64,000 nucleotides of DNA from Agrococcus sp. SGAir0287 (GTDB taxonomy: Bacteria > Actinomycetota > Actinomycetes > Actinomycetales > Microbacteriaceae), in the NCBI RefSeq assembly GCF_005484985.1, contig NZ_CP027942.1, positions 1,364,001 through 1,428,000 on the forward strand, read 5' to 3'. Under the pieces are notes generated by a model. That model saw nothing but the letters and a program-made list of their open reading frames with translations, was not told where the DNA came from and did not search any database. The translations under genes were made by a program, and so were the position numbers. Positions within the stretch are counted from its first letter, which is position 1. Each line of letters opens with the position of its first letter. Below, one piece after another: positions 19,092 to 27,810 of the stretch.

Positions 19092-19793
19092 TCAGGCGAC
19101 GACGACCTGCAGGGCGCGCGTCGCGATGGCGTCCGCGTGCGCGGCCATAGAGTCGATGACGGGCACGGCGACGTCGCCCGGGCCGAGCAGCAGCTGGATC
19201 TCGGTGCAGGCGAGCACGACGCCCTCGGCGCCCTGCGCCACGAGCCGCTCGACGACGCCGCGATACGCGTCGCGCGACGCATCGCGCACGATGCCGCGCG
19301 TCAGCTCGTCCCACACGATGCGGTCGACGATGGCGCGATCCTCCGGCCCGGGCACGACGGCGTCGACGCCGTGGGCAGCGAGCCGGTCGGCGTAGAAGCG
19401 CTCGCGCATGACCCAGTCGGTGCCGAGGATGCCGAGCCGCGCGATGCCGCGCTCGCGCGCTGCGAGCGCGACGGCATCGCCGATGTGGTCGAGCGGCACG
19501 TCGATCGCGGCCTCGACCGCGGGAGCGACCTTGTGCATGAGGTTCGTGCAGAGGGCGATGCGATCGGCGCCCGCCGTCTCGAGCCGGCGCGCCTCCTCGG
19601 CGAGCATCGCGCCCGCGGCATCCCAGTCCTCGCGCACCTGGCAGTCGCGGACGGCGTCGAAGTCGAGGCTCGTGAGGAGGATGCGCGCGGAGTGGTGGCC
19701 GCCGAGCGCTTCCGCGACGCGCGCGTTGATGGCACGGTAGTAGTCGAGCGTCGAGTGCCAGCTCATGCCGCCGATGAGGCCGATCGTGTCCAT
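19092..19793 (-). CDS. Aspartate/glutamate racemase family protein
   Basis: A 233-residue protein of the aspartate/glutamate racemase superfamily, with catalytic cysteines expected in LCTNLMHK (first half) and VLACTEIQLLL (second half), and the N-terminal GLIGGMSWHST. Such enzymes interconvert D- and L-amino acids through a two-cysteine mechanism. Substrate not determined. It is divergent from a LysR-type regulator, 77 bases away, which is its most likely controller. Confidence 0.88.
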   Translation of the reverse strand: MDTIGLIGGMSWHSTLDYYRAINARVAEALGGHHSARILLTSLDFDAVRDCQVREDWDAAGAMLAEEARRLETAGADRIALCTNLMHKVAPAVEAAIDVPLDHIGDAVALAARERGIARLGILGTDWVMRERFYADRLAAHGVDAVVPGPEDRAIVDRIVWDELTRGIVRDASRDAYRGVVERLVAQGAEGVVLACTEIQLLLGPGDVAVPVIDSMAAHADAIATRALQVVVA

Positions 19794-19869
19794 GCCTCCA
19801 TCGCAGCAGGCATGAGCGCCATTGGCTAGGCTTGTATTGCTACGACGATCCATAACGTATGCTTCTAGC

Positions 19870-20751
19870 ATGGACCTCGATCCTCGTCGCGTGCTCATCT
19901 TCCGCGCCGTCGCACGCGCCGGCTCCGTCTCCGGCGGCGCCCGCTCGCTGGGATGGACGCAGCCGGCCGTCAGCCAGCACCTCCGCACGCTCGAGGGCGA
20001 GCTCGGCACGGCGCTGCTGCTGCGCGGACCGACGGGCGTGACGCTCACGGAGGCAGGGGAGCGGCTGCTCGCGCGCGCCGACGCGATCGACGCCTCGCTG
20101 CGGCAGGCCGAGGCGGAGCTCGCCGAGCTTGTCGCCGGCGGAGGCACCGTGACGCTCGCCGCGTTCCCGTCGGCGATGGCCGACCTCGTGCCGCGTGCGA
20201 TCGCCAGGCTCCTGCGGGACGCGCCGCAGGTGCAGGTGCGCGTCGTCGAGGCCGAGCCGCCCGAGGCGCTCGCGGCGGTCGCCGGCAACGACGTCGACCT
20301 CGCCGTGGTCTTCGAGTACGCCGAGTCGCACGACGACGTCGGCCTCGAGCGCGTGCCGCTCGGCGACGACCCCAGCATGGTGGTGGTGCCGAGCGATCAC
20401 GCGCTCGCCGCCGGCGACGCGATCGCGCTCGCCGACCTCGCGCAGGAGCGCTGGGTCGCGGGATGCCCTCGCTGCCGACAGCACCTCGAGCTCCTCGCCG
20501 ATCGGGCGGGCTTCGCGCCCGACGTCCAGCACTCCACCGACGACCTCGTCGCCGCGCAGTCGTTCGTCGCGCGCACGGGCGCGGTGGCGCTGCTGCCCTC
20601 CATGGCGATGGCGGCGCATCGTCGCGAGGGCGTCGCCGCGCTGCCGCTCGCCGACGGATCGGGACGCGTCCTCAGCATCCGCCACCGTGCGGGAGCGGAC
20701 CGCGTCCCGGCCATCCGCGCCGTGGTCGACGCGATCGCCGCCGTCGTGTGA
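19870..20751 (+). CDS. LysR-type transcriptional regulator
   Basis: A 293-residue LysR-type protein. The N-terminal helix-turn-helix reads SVSGGARSLGWTQPAVSQHL (about 20-39), followed by the linker helix and a two-lobed effector domain. I start at the ATG at 19870; an earlier frame-open ATG lacks support. The position, divergent from the racemase gene, is the classic arrangement in which the regulator controls both itself and its neighbour. The ligand is unknown. Confidence 0.88.
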   Translation: MDLDPRRVLIFRAVARAGSVSGGARSLGWTQPAVSQHLRTLEGELGTALLLRGPTGVTLTEAGERLLARADAIDASLRQAEAELAELVAGGGTVTLAAFPSAMADLVPRAIARLLRDAPQVQVRVVEAEPPEALAAVAGNDVDLAVVFEYAESHDDVGLERVPLGDDPSMVVVPSDHALAAGDAIALADLAQERWVAGCPRCRQHLELLADRAGFAPDVQHSTDDLVAAQSFVARTGAVALLPSMAMAAHRREGVAALPLADGSGRVLSIRHRAGADRVPAIRAVVDAIAAVV

Positions 20752-20756
20752 GCGCA

Positions 20757-20784
20757 GGCGGCGACGCCGTCAGCGTCGCTCGCC
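20757..20784. terminator. Hairpin between LysR gene and M4 protease gene
   Basis: An 11-bp GC-rich stem (20757-20767 with 20773-20784, one bulged T) and a five-base loop. It lies between convergent genes, and its loop holds the stop codon of the M4 protease gene (complement 20770-20772). Probably a shared terminator. Confidence 0.5.
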
Positions 20785-22131
20785 GAGCTCGAGGATGCGG
20801 TGCAGCAGGACGAGCACGTCGTCGGGCAGCGCAGGCTCGACGAGCGTCACGTCGATCCGGGTCTCGATCGTGACGCGCCAGACGTACCCGTCGCGCACGC
20901 GCGCATCCTCCTGCGCCGAGAGCTCGGCGAGCGTGCCGGTCTCGATGAGGGACTCGAGCGCGCGCTGATCGCGGCTCGGCAGCGCCGACTCCGGGAGGAC
21001 GCCGACGCGCTCGCGCCCCAGCATCCCGCCGGAGCGCTCGACGCGCACGACCTCCGCGCGCTCCTGGGGTGCGGACGGCACGGCAGCATCCTCGCCGGTG
21101 ACGCCCACGGCATCCCACGCGTCGGCGATCGCGCGACGCTCGACGGAGTCGGCACCGAAGCGAGCCTCCGCAGCAGCGACCGTCGCCGTCGCGAACGCGA
21201 GGAAGTCGGCGCGCTCGTCGATGGAGCCGTTCGTGAGCACGTCGAGCCACACGAGGCCCGCGTGCTCCCACGCGAACCCGCCGATCGCCGTCGCCGCCAG
21301 GTAGAACGCGTGGTTCGGGATGCCGGAGTTGATGTGCACGCCGCCGTTGTCGCTCGTCGTCACGACGTAGTCGGCCATCGTCGCCGGCTGGGGGTCGGTG
21401 CCGAGCACGTCGTCGTCGTAGGCGGTGCCCGGCGCTGCGAGCGATCGCAGCGCGACGCCCTGCACGCCCTCGGCGAAGAGCCCAGCGCCCACGAGCCAGT
21501 CGGCCTCGTCGGCCCGCTGGCCGAGCGCGTGCTGCTTCGCGAGCGAGCCGATGACGTCGGCGACCGACTCGTTGAGCGCACCCGACTGGCCTTGGTACAC
21601 GAGGTCGGTCGTCGCCTGCACGAGCCCGTGGGCGAGCTCGTGGCCGATGACGTCGACCGCTGACGTGAAGCCGAGGAAGACCTCGCCGTCGCCATCGCCG
21701 AAGACCATGCGCTCGCCGTTCCAGAACGCGTTGTCGTACGCCTCGCCGTAGTGGACCGTCGCGAGCAGCGGCATGCCCGCGCCGTCGAGGGAGTCGCGCC
21801 CGAAGGCGTCGTGCAGCAGCGTCCAGGTGATGCCGAGCCCGTCGTACGCCTCGTCGACCGCGACGTCGCCCGTCGGCGCGTCGCCCTCGTTGCGCACCGT
21901 CGTGCCCGGCAGGCGCATGGTGCGCTGCGCGTCCGCGATCGTGCGGCGCGGGGCGGGTGCGCCGTCCGCCACGAGCCCGCGGGCGCCGGAGGCCGCGCGC
22001 GGGCTCGTCGTGCGACGCGCGTCGCGGAGCGCCTCGTCGAGCGTGAGGGTGCGCTGTGCGCAGCGAGCGACCGAGGCGGTGGGGTGGTCGCCGAGCCTCT
22101 CGAGCAGGAACGGGGGGACGATGCCGTGCAT
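20770..22131 (-). CDS. Protealysin-like M4 metalloprotease with fused emfourin-like domain
   Basis: A 453-residue thermolysin-family protease. The short N-terminal propeptide has the PPFLL motif (residues 6-10) of the protealysin group, and there is no signal peptide, so it is probably cytoplasmic or released by an unusual route. Zinc site: HELAH (164-168) with the third ligand in GALNESVAD (Glu188). The catalytic His266 is in GGVHINSGI. Residues about 362-445, beginning VRVERSGGM and ending in a hydrophobic helix, resemble emfourin, the small protein inhibitor that is normally encoded by a separate gene next to protealysin. If so, enzyme and inhibitor are joined here in one chain. Confidence 0.87.
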   Translation of the reverse strand: MHGIVPPFLLERLGDHPTASVARCAQRTLTLDEALRDARRTTSPRAASGARGLVADGAPAPRRTIADAQRTMRLPGTTVRNEGDAPTGDVAVDEAYDGLGITWTLLHDAFGRDSLDGAGMPLLATVHYGEAYDNAFWNGERMVFGDGDGEVFLGFTSAVDVIGHELAHGLVQATTDLVYQGQSGALNESVADVIGSLAKQHALGQRADEADWLVGAGLFAEGVQGVALRSLAAPGTAYDDDVLGTDPQPATMADYVVTTSDNGGVHINSGIPNHAFYLAATAIGGFAWEHAGLVWLDVLTNGSIDERADFLAFATATVAAAEARFGADSVERRAIADAWDAVGVTGEDAAVPSAPQERAEVVRVERSGGMLGRERVGVLPESALPSRDQRALESLIETGTLAELSAQEDARVRDGYVWRVTIETRIDVTLVEPALPDDVLVLLHRILELGERR

Positions 22132-22247
22132 GGCACGACCCTACGAGGGGGCGCCGACACGGTGCGAGCGGCTCATGGGCGTTGCATGGCCGCGCTGCCT
22201 AGGCTGGCAGCATCCCTGCCCCACGACGACCGAGAGGCCGCCGCACC

Positions 22248-22907
22248 ATGACCGCCAAGACCTGGAACATCCTCGGCATCGTCGCCGCTGCCGTCGTCAT
22301 CGTCGGCATCACGATCGCGCTCGTCGTGCGTCCGTGGGAGCAGCCCGGTGCCGCGGGCCCCGACGGGGACGTCACGGCCGCCGACACGCTCGACGCGACG
22401 ACCCACGTCCTCGACGACGCGGGCGAGGGCGCGCCCGTCGTGGTCGAGTTCCTCGACTTCGAGTGCCCGTCGTGCGCGCTCGTCTACCCCGAGATGGAGT
22501 CGCTGCGGGCCGAGCATGCGGGCGAGGTCACGTTCGCCGTGCGGTACTTCCCGCTCGCGTCGCACCAGAACGCCTTCCCGGCCGCGCTCGCCGCCGAGGC
22601 CGCCGCGCAGCAGGGCGAGTTCGAGGCCATGTACCAGCGCCTGTTCGAGACGCACAGCGACTGGGCGGGCACCGACGACGCCGCCGCGACGTTCCGCGGC
22701 TTCGCCGAGGAGCTCGGCCTCGACATGGCCGCGTACGACGCCGCGATCGCGGATCCTGCGACGGGCGACCGCATCGAGGCGGACTACGAGGCGGGCGTCG
22801 CGCTCGGCGTGCAGAGCACGCCGACGATCTTCATCGACGGGCAGCGCCTCGAGCTGAGCCACGTCGACGACATCGGTGCCGGCATCGACGCGGCACTCGC
22901 CGACTGA
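22248..22907 (+). CDS. Membrane-anchored DsbA-like thioredoxin-fold protein
   Basis: A 219-residue protein with one N-terminal membrane segment (about 7-28) and an extracytoplasmic DsbA/thioredoxin domain. The redox motif CPSC lies in FLDFECPSCALVYPEM, and the cis-proline loop is VQSTPTIFIDG. It probably oxidises or isomerises disulfides in secreted proteins. The start has GAGAGG upstream. It is divergent from the protease gene and on its own. Confidence 0.85.
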   Translation: MTAKTWNILGIVAAAVVIVGITIALVVRPWEQPGAAGPDGDVTAADTLDATTHVLDDAGEGAPVVVEFLDFECPSCALVYPEMESLRAEHAGEVTFAVRYFPLASHQNAFPAALAAEAAAQQGEFEAMYQRLFETHSDWAGTDDAAATFRGFAEELGLDMAAYDAAIADPATGDRIEADYEAGVALGVQSTPTIFIDGQRLELSHVDDIGAGIDAALAD

Positions 22908-22949
22908 GCGTCGCAGGCTCGTGCGAGGATGCCGCGCACAGGAGGCGGC

Positions 22950-23234
22950 ATGGACGTGACCATCGAGGGCGACGTGATCGAGTGGCGCGGCCCCGCGCCG
23001 TACCACTTCGTGCGCGTGCCCGACGCGGAGGCCGAGGCCATCCGCGAGCTGCGCGCCATCGTGTCGTACGGGTGGGGCGTCATCCCCGTGCGCGGGTGGC
23101 TCGGCGAGACGGCCTTCACGACCTCGCTGTTCCCTCGCGAGGGCGACTACCTCGTGCCGCTGAAGGACGCGGTGCGGCGCGCCGAGGGCGTCGAGCTCGG
23201 CGACCGCGTCGTGCTGCGCCTGCGCATCGGCTGA
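22950..23234 (+). CDS. DUF1905 domain protein
   Basis: A 94-residue DUF1905 protein: an N-terminal EGDVIEWRGPAPYHFVRVP strand pair, a GWGVIPVRGWLGETAFTTSLF core and a C-terminal EGVELGDRVVLRL. The family has a small beta-barrel fold with no assigned activity. I took the ATG at 22950 because GGAGG is placed just upstream. A second, diverged DUF1905 gene lies 3.2 kb away. Confidence 0.85.
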   Translation: MDVTIEGDVIEWRGPAPYHFVRVPDAEAEAIRELRAIVSYGWGVIPVRGWLGETAFTTSLFPREGDYLVPLKDAVRRAEGVELGDRVVLRLRIG

Positions 23235-23238
23235 GCGG

Positions 23239-23820
23239 CTAGAGCGCCGCGAGCAGCTCGCGCATCTCGTCGACCTCCGCCTGCTGCGTCTCGACGATCA
23301 ACGCGGCGAGGGCCAGGGCGTCCGGATCGGATCCGTCCGCGAGCTGCTGCTCGGCCATGGCGATCGCGCCCTCGTGGTGCGCGATCATGCCCTCGAGGAA
23401 GAGCCGGGACGCCGTGGCGCCGTCGGCTGCCTCGAGCGCCGCGATCTCGTCGTCGCCCAGCATGCCGTCGTCGCCGTGGTCCATGCCCTCGTGCGCGTCG
23501 GCATCCGCGCCCCACGCCTCGAGCCATGCCTGCATCGTGGCGATCTCGGGCGCCTGCGCGTCGCGGATGCGACTCGCGAGCTCCGCGACCCGCGGGTCGA
23601 GGTCGGGCTTCGCGAGCACGATGTCGGCCATCTCCACGGCCTGCTCGTGGTGCGGGATCATCATGCTCGCGAACATGACGTCCGCCGACGAGGCGTGGGT
23701 GGTCGCCGTGGGGGAGGCGTGGCCGTCGTGGCCGGATCCGGCGTCCGAGGACGCGCAGCCGGCGAGGGCGAGGCCCGCGACCGCGAGGCCGGCGGCGATG
23801 GAGACGAGTCGGCGGGTCAT
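23239..23820 (-). CDS. DUF305 (CopM-type) lipoprotein, chromosomal copy
   Basis: A 193-residue exported lipoprotein: signal peptide with lipobox LALAGC (cysteine about 22), then two copies of the DUF305 helix-hairpin motif, MMIPHHEQAVEMA and IAHHEGAIAMA, plus a Met/His-rich EGMDHGDDGM loop. Members of this family bind copper outside the membrane. It is translationally coupled (ATGA) to the upstream copper P-ATPase gene. A close paralogue lies at 42694-43284 in the copper island. Confidence 0.88.
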   Translation of the reverse strand: MTRRLVSIAAGLAVAGLALAGCASSDAGSGHDGHASPTATTHASSADVMFASMMIPHHEQAVEMADIVLAKPDLDPRVAELASRIRDAQAPEIATMQAWLEAWGADADAHEGMDHGDDGMLGDDEIAALEAADGATASRLFLEGMIAHHEGAIAMAEQQLADGSDPDALALAALIVETQQAEVDEMRELLAAL

Positions 23821-25967
23821 GATGCTCCCTGCGAGGTGGTGGTCGGTCGGCGGTCGGCGAGCACGGCGTCGACGCTGCGGTCGGGGCGCAGGTCGAGCCT
23901 GCGCAGCAGCTGCGCGTTGGCGGCGACGACGATCGTGGAGACGGACATGAGGAGGGCGCCGACCGACATCGGCAGCACGACTCCGATCGGAGCGAGCACG
24001 CCCGCGGCCAGCGGCACCGAGAGCAGGTTGTAGCCAGCGGCCCACCAGAGGTTCTGCCGCATCTTCGCGGCGCCGGCCCGCGAGAGCTCGATCACCGACA
24101 CGACCGAGCGCGGATCGGAGCCGGCGAGCACGACGCCGGCCGACGCGATCGCCACGTCGGTGCCCGCGCCGATGGCGATGCCGACGTCGGCGCGTGCGAG
24201 CGCGGGTGCGTCGTTGACGCCGTCGCCCACCATCGCGACGGTGCGACCGTCGGCCTGGAGCGCTGCGACGTGCTGCGCCTTGTCCTCGGGTCGCACGCCG
24301 GCGACGAACCGATCGATGCCGAGCGATGCCGCCACGCTGCGCGCGACGGGCTCGGCATCGCCCGTGAGCATCACGACCTCGACGCCGAGCGCATGCAGGG
24401 CGCGGATGGCGTCGGCCGACTCCGGACGGATCTCGTCGGCGAGGCGCAGCGCGCCGATCACCTGGTCGTCGCGCACGACGTGGAGCACGGTCGAGCCCTC
24501 GCGCGACCACGCGGACGCAGCATCCGTCGCAGCCAGGCCGTGCTCCTCGAGCATGCGCGGCCCGCCCACCCGCACGCGCGCGCCGGCGACGGTCGCGGCG
24601 ACGCCGACCGCGGGGGAGGACGAGGCGTCGACCGCCTGCTCGCGACGCAGCCCGCGCTCGTCGGCGGCGCGCACGATCGCGCGCGCGAGCGGATGCTCGG
24701 AGTCGGCCTCCGCCGCGGCGGCGAGCGCGAGCACCGCGTCCGCCTCCGCATCGCCCACCCCCGTCGCGTCGAGCACCGCGGGCTCGCCGCGCGTGAGGGT
24801 GCCGGTCTTGTCGAGCACGACGACGTCGACGAGCCGCATGCGCTCGAGCGCGAGCCGATCGCGCACGAGCACGCCGCCGCGCGCGGCCCGCTCCGTCGAG
24901 ATCGCGACGACGAGCGGGATGGCGAGGCCGAGCGCATGCGGGCACGCGATGACGAGCACCGTGACGGTGCGCACGACCGCATCCTCGGGCGTGCCGACGA
25001 GCAGCCATGCGGTCGCGGTGACGACCGCGGCGGCCAGCGCGAACCAGAAGAGCCAGCCCGCCGCGCGGTCGGCGAGGCGCTGCGCGCGGGAGGTCGACGA
25101 CTGCGCCTCGGCGACGAGCCTCGCGATGCCGGCGAGCGCCGTGTCGTCACCGATCGCGGTCACCGCGATCCTGAGGCTCGAGTCCGTCGCGACCGTGCCC
25201 GCGGTCACCGCGTCGCCGACGCCGCGCTGCACGGAGCGGGACTCGCCCGTGACCATCGACTCGTCGATCGCGGCCGCACCGTCGACGACGCGGCCGTCGG
25301 CCGGCAGCGCCGCGCCCGGCCGCACGACGACGACGTCGCCGACGCGGAGCTCGGAGGGCGCGACGCGCTCCACGCCGTGCTCGGTGACGCGCTCGGCAGC
25401 GTCCGGCAGCAGGGCCGCGAGCGCGTCGAGCGCGGAGCTCGTCGCGGCGAGCGAGCGCATCTCGAGCCAGTGGCCGAGCAGCATGATCGTGACGAGCAGC
25501 GCGAGCTCCCACCAGAAGTCGAGGTGATGGGGAGCGAGGCCGAGCGTCGCCGCCCAGGAGGCGACGAACGCGACGGTGATCGCGAGCGCGACGAGCAGCA
25601 TCATGCCCGGGCGGCGTGCGCGGACCTCGTCGACGGCGCCGCGCAGGAACGGCCACCCGTCCCAAGCGTACAGGATCGTGCCGAGCACCGGCGAGACCCA
25701 CGATGCACCGGGCACGTCGGGCACCCGGTAGCCGACGATCGAGGCGACCATGCCCGACAGCGCGACGGTGGGCACCGTGAGCGCGAGGGCGATCCAGAAC
25801 CGCGAGCGGAACTGCGCGGCGTGATCGCCGTGGCCGCCGTGGCCGCCGTGGCCGCCGTGGCCGCCGTGGCCGCCGTGGCCGCCGTGCTGGTGGCCGGCGT
25901 CGTGCTCGCTCGTGGCCGCACGGTCGTGCGACGCGACGTGGTGGGTCGTGTGCGCGTCGTGGTCCAT
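23817..25967 (-). CDS. Copper-translocating P-type ATPase (CopB-like, CPH type), chromosomal copy
   Basis: A 716-residue P1B-type ATPase. It has the transmembrane metal motif CPH (IACPHALGLAIP), which marks the CopB-like subgroup, plus TGES, DKTGT, SEHPLARAI and GDGVND. The N-terminus has no HMA domain but a His-rich tail with a run of HGG units encoded by a 9-bp tandem repeat. It should export copper ions. A CsoR-type operator lies 40 bases upstream of the start and GGAGGG gives a good ribosome site. It is a paralogue of the ATPase at 44094-46256. Confidence 0.93.
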   Translation of the reverse strand: MDHDAHTTHHVASHDRAATSEHDAGHQHGGHGGHGGHGGHGGHGGHGDHAAQFRSRFWIALALTVPTVALSGMVASIVGYRVPDVPGASWVSPVLGTILYAWDGWPFLRGAVDEVRARRPGMMLLVALAITVAFVASWAATLGLAPHHLDFWWELALLVTIMLLGHWLEMRSLAATSSALDALAALLPDAAERVTEHGVERVAPSELRVGDVVVVRPGAALPADGRVVDGAAAIDESMVTGESRSVQRGVGDAVTAGTVATDSSLRIAVTAIGDDTALAGIARLVAEAQSSTSRAQRLADRAAGWLFWFALAAAVVTATAWLLVGTPEDAVVRTVTVLVIACPHALGLAIPLVVAISTERAARGGVLVRDRLALERMRLVDVVVLDKTGTLTRGEPAVLDATGVGDAEADAVLALAAAAEADSEHPLARAIVRAADERGLRREQAVDASSSPAVGVAATVAGARVRVGGPRMLEEHGLAATDAASAWSREGSTVLHVVRDDQVIGALRLADEIRPESADAIRALHALGVEVVMLTGDAEPVARSVAASLGIDRFVAGVRPEDKAQHVAALQADGRTVAMVGDGVNDAPALARADVGIAIGAGTDVAIASAGVVLAGSDPRSVVSVIELSRAGAAKMRQNLWWAAGYNLLSVPLAAGVLAPIGVVLPMSVGALLMSVSTIVVAANAQLLRRLDLRPDRSVDAVLADRRPTTTSQGAS
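25827..25886. repeat. 9-bp tandem repeat encoding (His-Gly-Gly)n
   Basis: Six perfect copies of GCCGTGGCC and a partial seventh lie head to tail inside the N-terminal region of the copper ATPase gene. Read on the minus strand they encode the HGG run. Perfect DNA identity suggests recent slippage, so copy number is likely to vary between strains. Confidence 0.95.
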
Positions 25968-26006
25968 GGTCCCTCCGGATCGCTCGACGATGGCGTGCGT
26001 CGAAGA

Positions 26007-26023
26007 ATACCCCTAGGGGGTAT
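26007..26023. promoter_or_regulatory. CsoR-type copper operator
   Basis: ATACCCCTAGGGGGTAT is an almost perfect inverted repeat of the kind bound by CsoR (A/T-flanked C-run and G-run). It sits 40 bases upstream of the copper ATPase start. No csoR gene is nearby; the only one in the window is at 43795-44097. Confidence 0.85.
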
Positions 26024-26287
26024 CGAGGTCAACGGCGCGACGAGCGCGCAGGACGCATCCGACACGCGCGCCTGGCGAAGACGAACGCCGCGCATGCGGC
26101 TCGGGCTGCTCGTCGAAGCGGGATCCTCGTCGTCACGCTCAAGAACTCGCGATCTTTCCGCGCGCATCGGTGCATGGGACGCCGCCCGAGGCGCATGCTG
26201 GGGGAGCGGGCCGATGATCGTCGGCTCGCCTCATCCCGCCCCGATCCGCGACCCGGACGGCGAGCGGCCGCACGAGGGGAGCGTCCC
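26024..26287. other. Intergenic stretch without a convincing gene
   Basis: About 260 bases between the CsoR box and a tiny open frame. I see no conserved coding pattern, RNA structure or repeat here. Confidence 0.5.
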
Positions 26288-26395
26288 ATGGCCGAGCGCG
26301 ACAGCGACATGCAGGCAGGGCAGGCGGGATGGCCGGACGAGCCCATCGAGGCGCCGTTCGGGCAGTGGCTCGGGCTCATCAACCACGGCGACTGA
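26288..26395 (+). CDS. Possible 35-residue small protein
   Basis: A short open frame starting at ATG 26288 with GAGGGGAG about seven bases upstream and ending in LINHGD before a TGA. The sequence is acidic with tryptophans and no membrane segment. The ribosome site is the main support. It may simply be chance coding. Confidence 0.3.
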   Translation: MAERDSDMQAGQAGWPDEPIEAPFGQWLGLINHGD

Positions 26396-26419
26396 CGACC
26401 GCACGCGCACGTTGCGCGA

Positions 26420-26716
26420 TCAGTGGTCGACGAGCTCGATCTCCACGTCGCGGACGAGGCGGTCGACGACGAGGCCCTCGGCGTCGCGTACCGCGCGCTT
26501 GACGGGCAGCACGAACGCGCCGTCCGCGCCGCCGAAGATCGACGTGCGGAATCGCGTCGCGCCGATCCTCGCGTCGACCCGCACCGATGCGAAGCCGCCC
26601 ATGCGGCCGACGACCTCGCGGATCTCGGCGCTCGCCTCGTCGGGCACGCGCACGAAGGTCCACAGCTCGCGCCGCGCAGCCCAGCGGAAGAGCGCCGCGT
26701 CGAAGACGTAGCGCAT
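26420..26716 (-). CDS. DUF1905 domain protein
   Basis: A 98-residue DUF1905 protein. The pattern FVRVPDEASAEIREVVGRMG and the FVLPVKRAVRDAEGL segment match the one at 22950-23234, although the two are well diverged. It starts two bases after the stop of the flavin oxidoreductase gene and is probably co-transcribed with it. Confidence 0.82.
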   Translation of the reverse strand: MRYVFDAALFRWAARRELWTFVRVPDEASAEIREVVGRMGGFASVRVDARIGATRFRTSIFGGADGAFVLPVKRAVRDAEGLVVDRLVRDVEIELVDH

Positions 26717-26718
26717 CG

Positions 26719-27777
26719 TCAGGGCTCCAGGTCGTCGAGGATCGTCGCGATGGGCGCCTCGCGCGCCGAACGCCAGCCCGTGCCCGCCCACAGGTGCAGG
26801 AGCGAGGCGTCGCCCGCGGTCGCGGCGGCGGCGCGCATGGGACGCGTGAGGTGGTGCAGCGCCGGGTAGCCGGAGGGGGCGTCGGCGTGCGCGGTCACGA
26901 ACGGCGTGACGAGGGCGCGTGCGTAGCGACCCGTGAAGGCCCGCGTGAGCGCGGTGCGATCGACGCCGTCGCCCGCGAGCGCCGCGCGATACGTGGCGGA
27001 CGTGCCGACCTCGTCGGCACGCAGCGCGGCGGTGCCGACGGCGACGGCGTCCGCGCCGGCCTCGAGCGCAGCGCGCGCATCCCCTCGCGAGGCGATGCCG
27101 CCCGCCGCGACGATCGGCAGCGTCGTGGCGGCGCGGACCTCGCCGACCAGCTGCGGCAGCGGAACGTCGGCGGGCACGACGTCCGGCGCCCACACGCCCG
27201 AGTGCCCGCCGGCGGCCGCAGCCTGCACGACGAGCGCGTCGACCCCGGCTCGCGCCGCGGCCGCGGCCTCGGCTGCCGTGGTGACCGTCTGCACGGTCAC
27301 GACCCCGGCATCCCGGAGTCGGGCGAGGGATGCCGGATCGGGAAGCCCGAACGTGATGCTCACCACCGGCACGCGCTCGGCGAGAACGACGTCGACCTTG
27401 GCGTGCCAGTCGTCGTCGTCCTCCATGAGCGGCGGCATCGTCGCGTCCGGCAGGACGCGCCGCGCGTCGCCCGCGATCTCGCTCCAGTACGCGGCGTAGC
27501 GGTCGGGGGCGATGGCATGCGGATGCGGCGCGAACAGGTTGACGCCGAAGCGGGAGGCGCCCAGCGCGCGCGTCCGCCGGATGCGGTCGCGCAGCGTCGC
27601 CGCGTCGAGGTAGCCGGCGGCGAGCTGCGCGAACGCGCCGTGCCGCTCGGCGGCGGCGACGAGTCCGGGCGTCGTCGCGCCGCCCGCCATCGGCGCCACC
27701 GTGACGCGCCTGCCCCATCCCATCGCCTCGGGCAGGGGCGCGCGTGCCGTCGTCACGGCACCATCATGGCAAGCCAT
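26719..27777 (-). CDS. Nitronate monooxygenase-like flavin oxidoreductase
   Basis: A TIM-barrel FMN enzyme of the nitronate monooxygenase / 2-nitropropane dioxygenase family, about 350 residues. Visible landmarks are APMAGGATTPGLVAA, the ITFGLPDP strand, QAAAAGGHSG with the histidine that acts as base in family members, VAAGGIASRGDA, and the FMN-phosphate segment AVAVGTAALRADE. The ATG at 27777 has no clear ribosome site; a GTG at 27756 is equally likely. Confidence 0.85.
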   Translation of the reverse strand: MACHDGAVTTARAPLPEAMGWGRRVTVAPMAGGATTPGLVAAAERHGAFAQLAAGYLDAATLRDRIRRTRALGASRFGVNLFAPHPHAIAPDRYAAYWSEIAGDARRVLPDATMPPLMEDDDDWHAKVDVVLAERVPVVSITFGLPDPASLARLRDAGVVTVQTVTTAAEAAAAARAGVDALVVQAAAAGGHSGVWAPDVVPADVPLPQLVGEVRAATTLPIVAAGGIASRGDARAALEAGADAVAVGTAALRADEVGTSATYRAALAGDGVDRTALTRAFTGRYARALVTPFVTAHADAPSGYPALHHLTRPMRAAAATAGDASLLHLWAGTGWRSAREAPIATILDDLEP

Positions 27778-27810
27778 CCGGTGGTGGCGTCGCGGCGACG
27801 GCGCGGCGCG

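Noticed and set aside
25827..25886. Tandem repeats as a possible CRISPR-like array
   Set aside because: The units are 9 bp without spacers and lie in frame inside a coding region as HGG codons.
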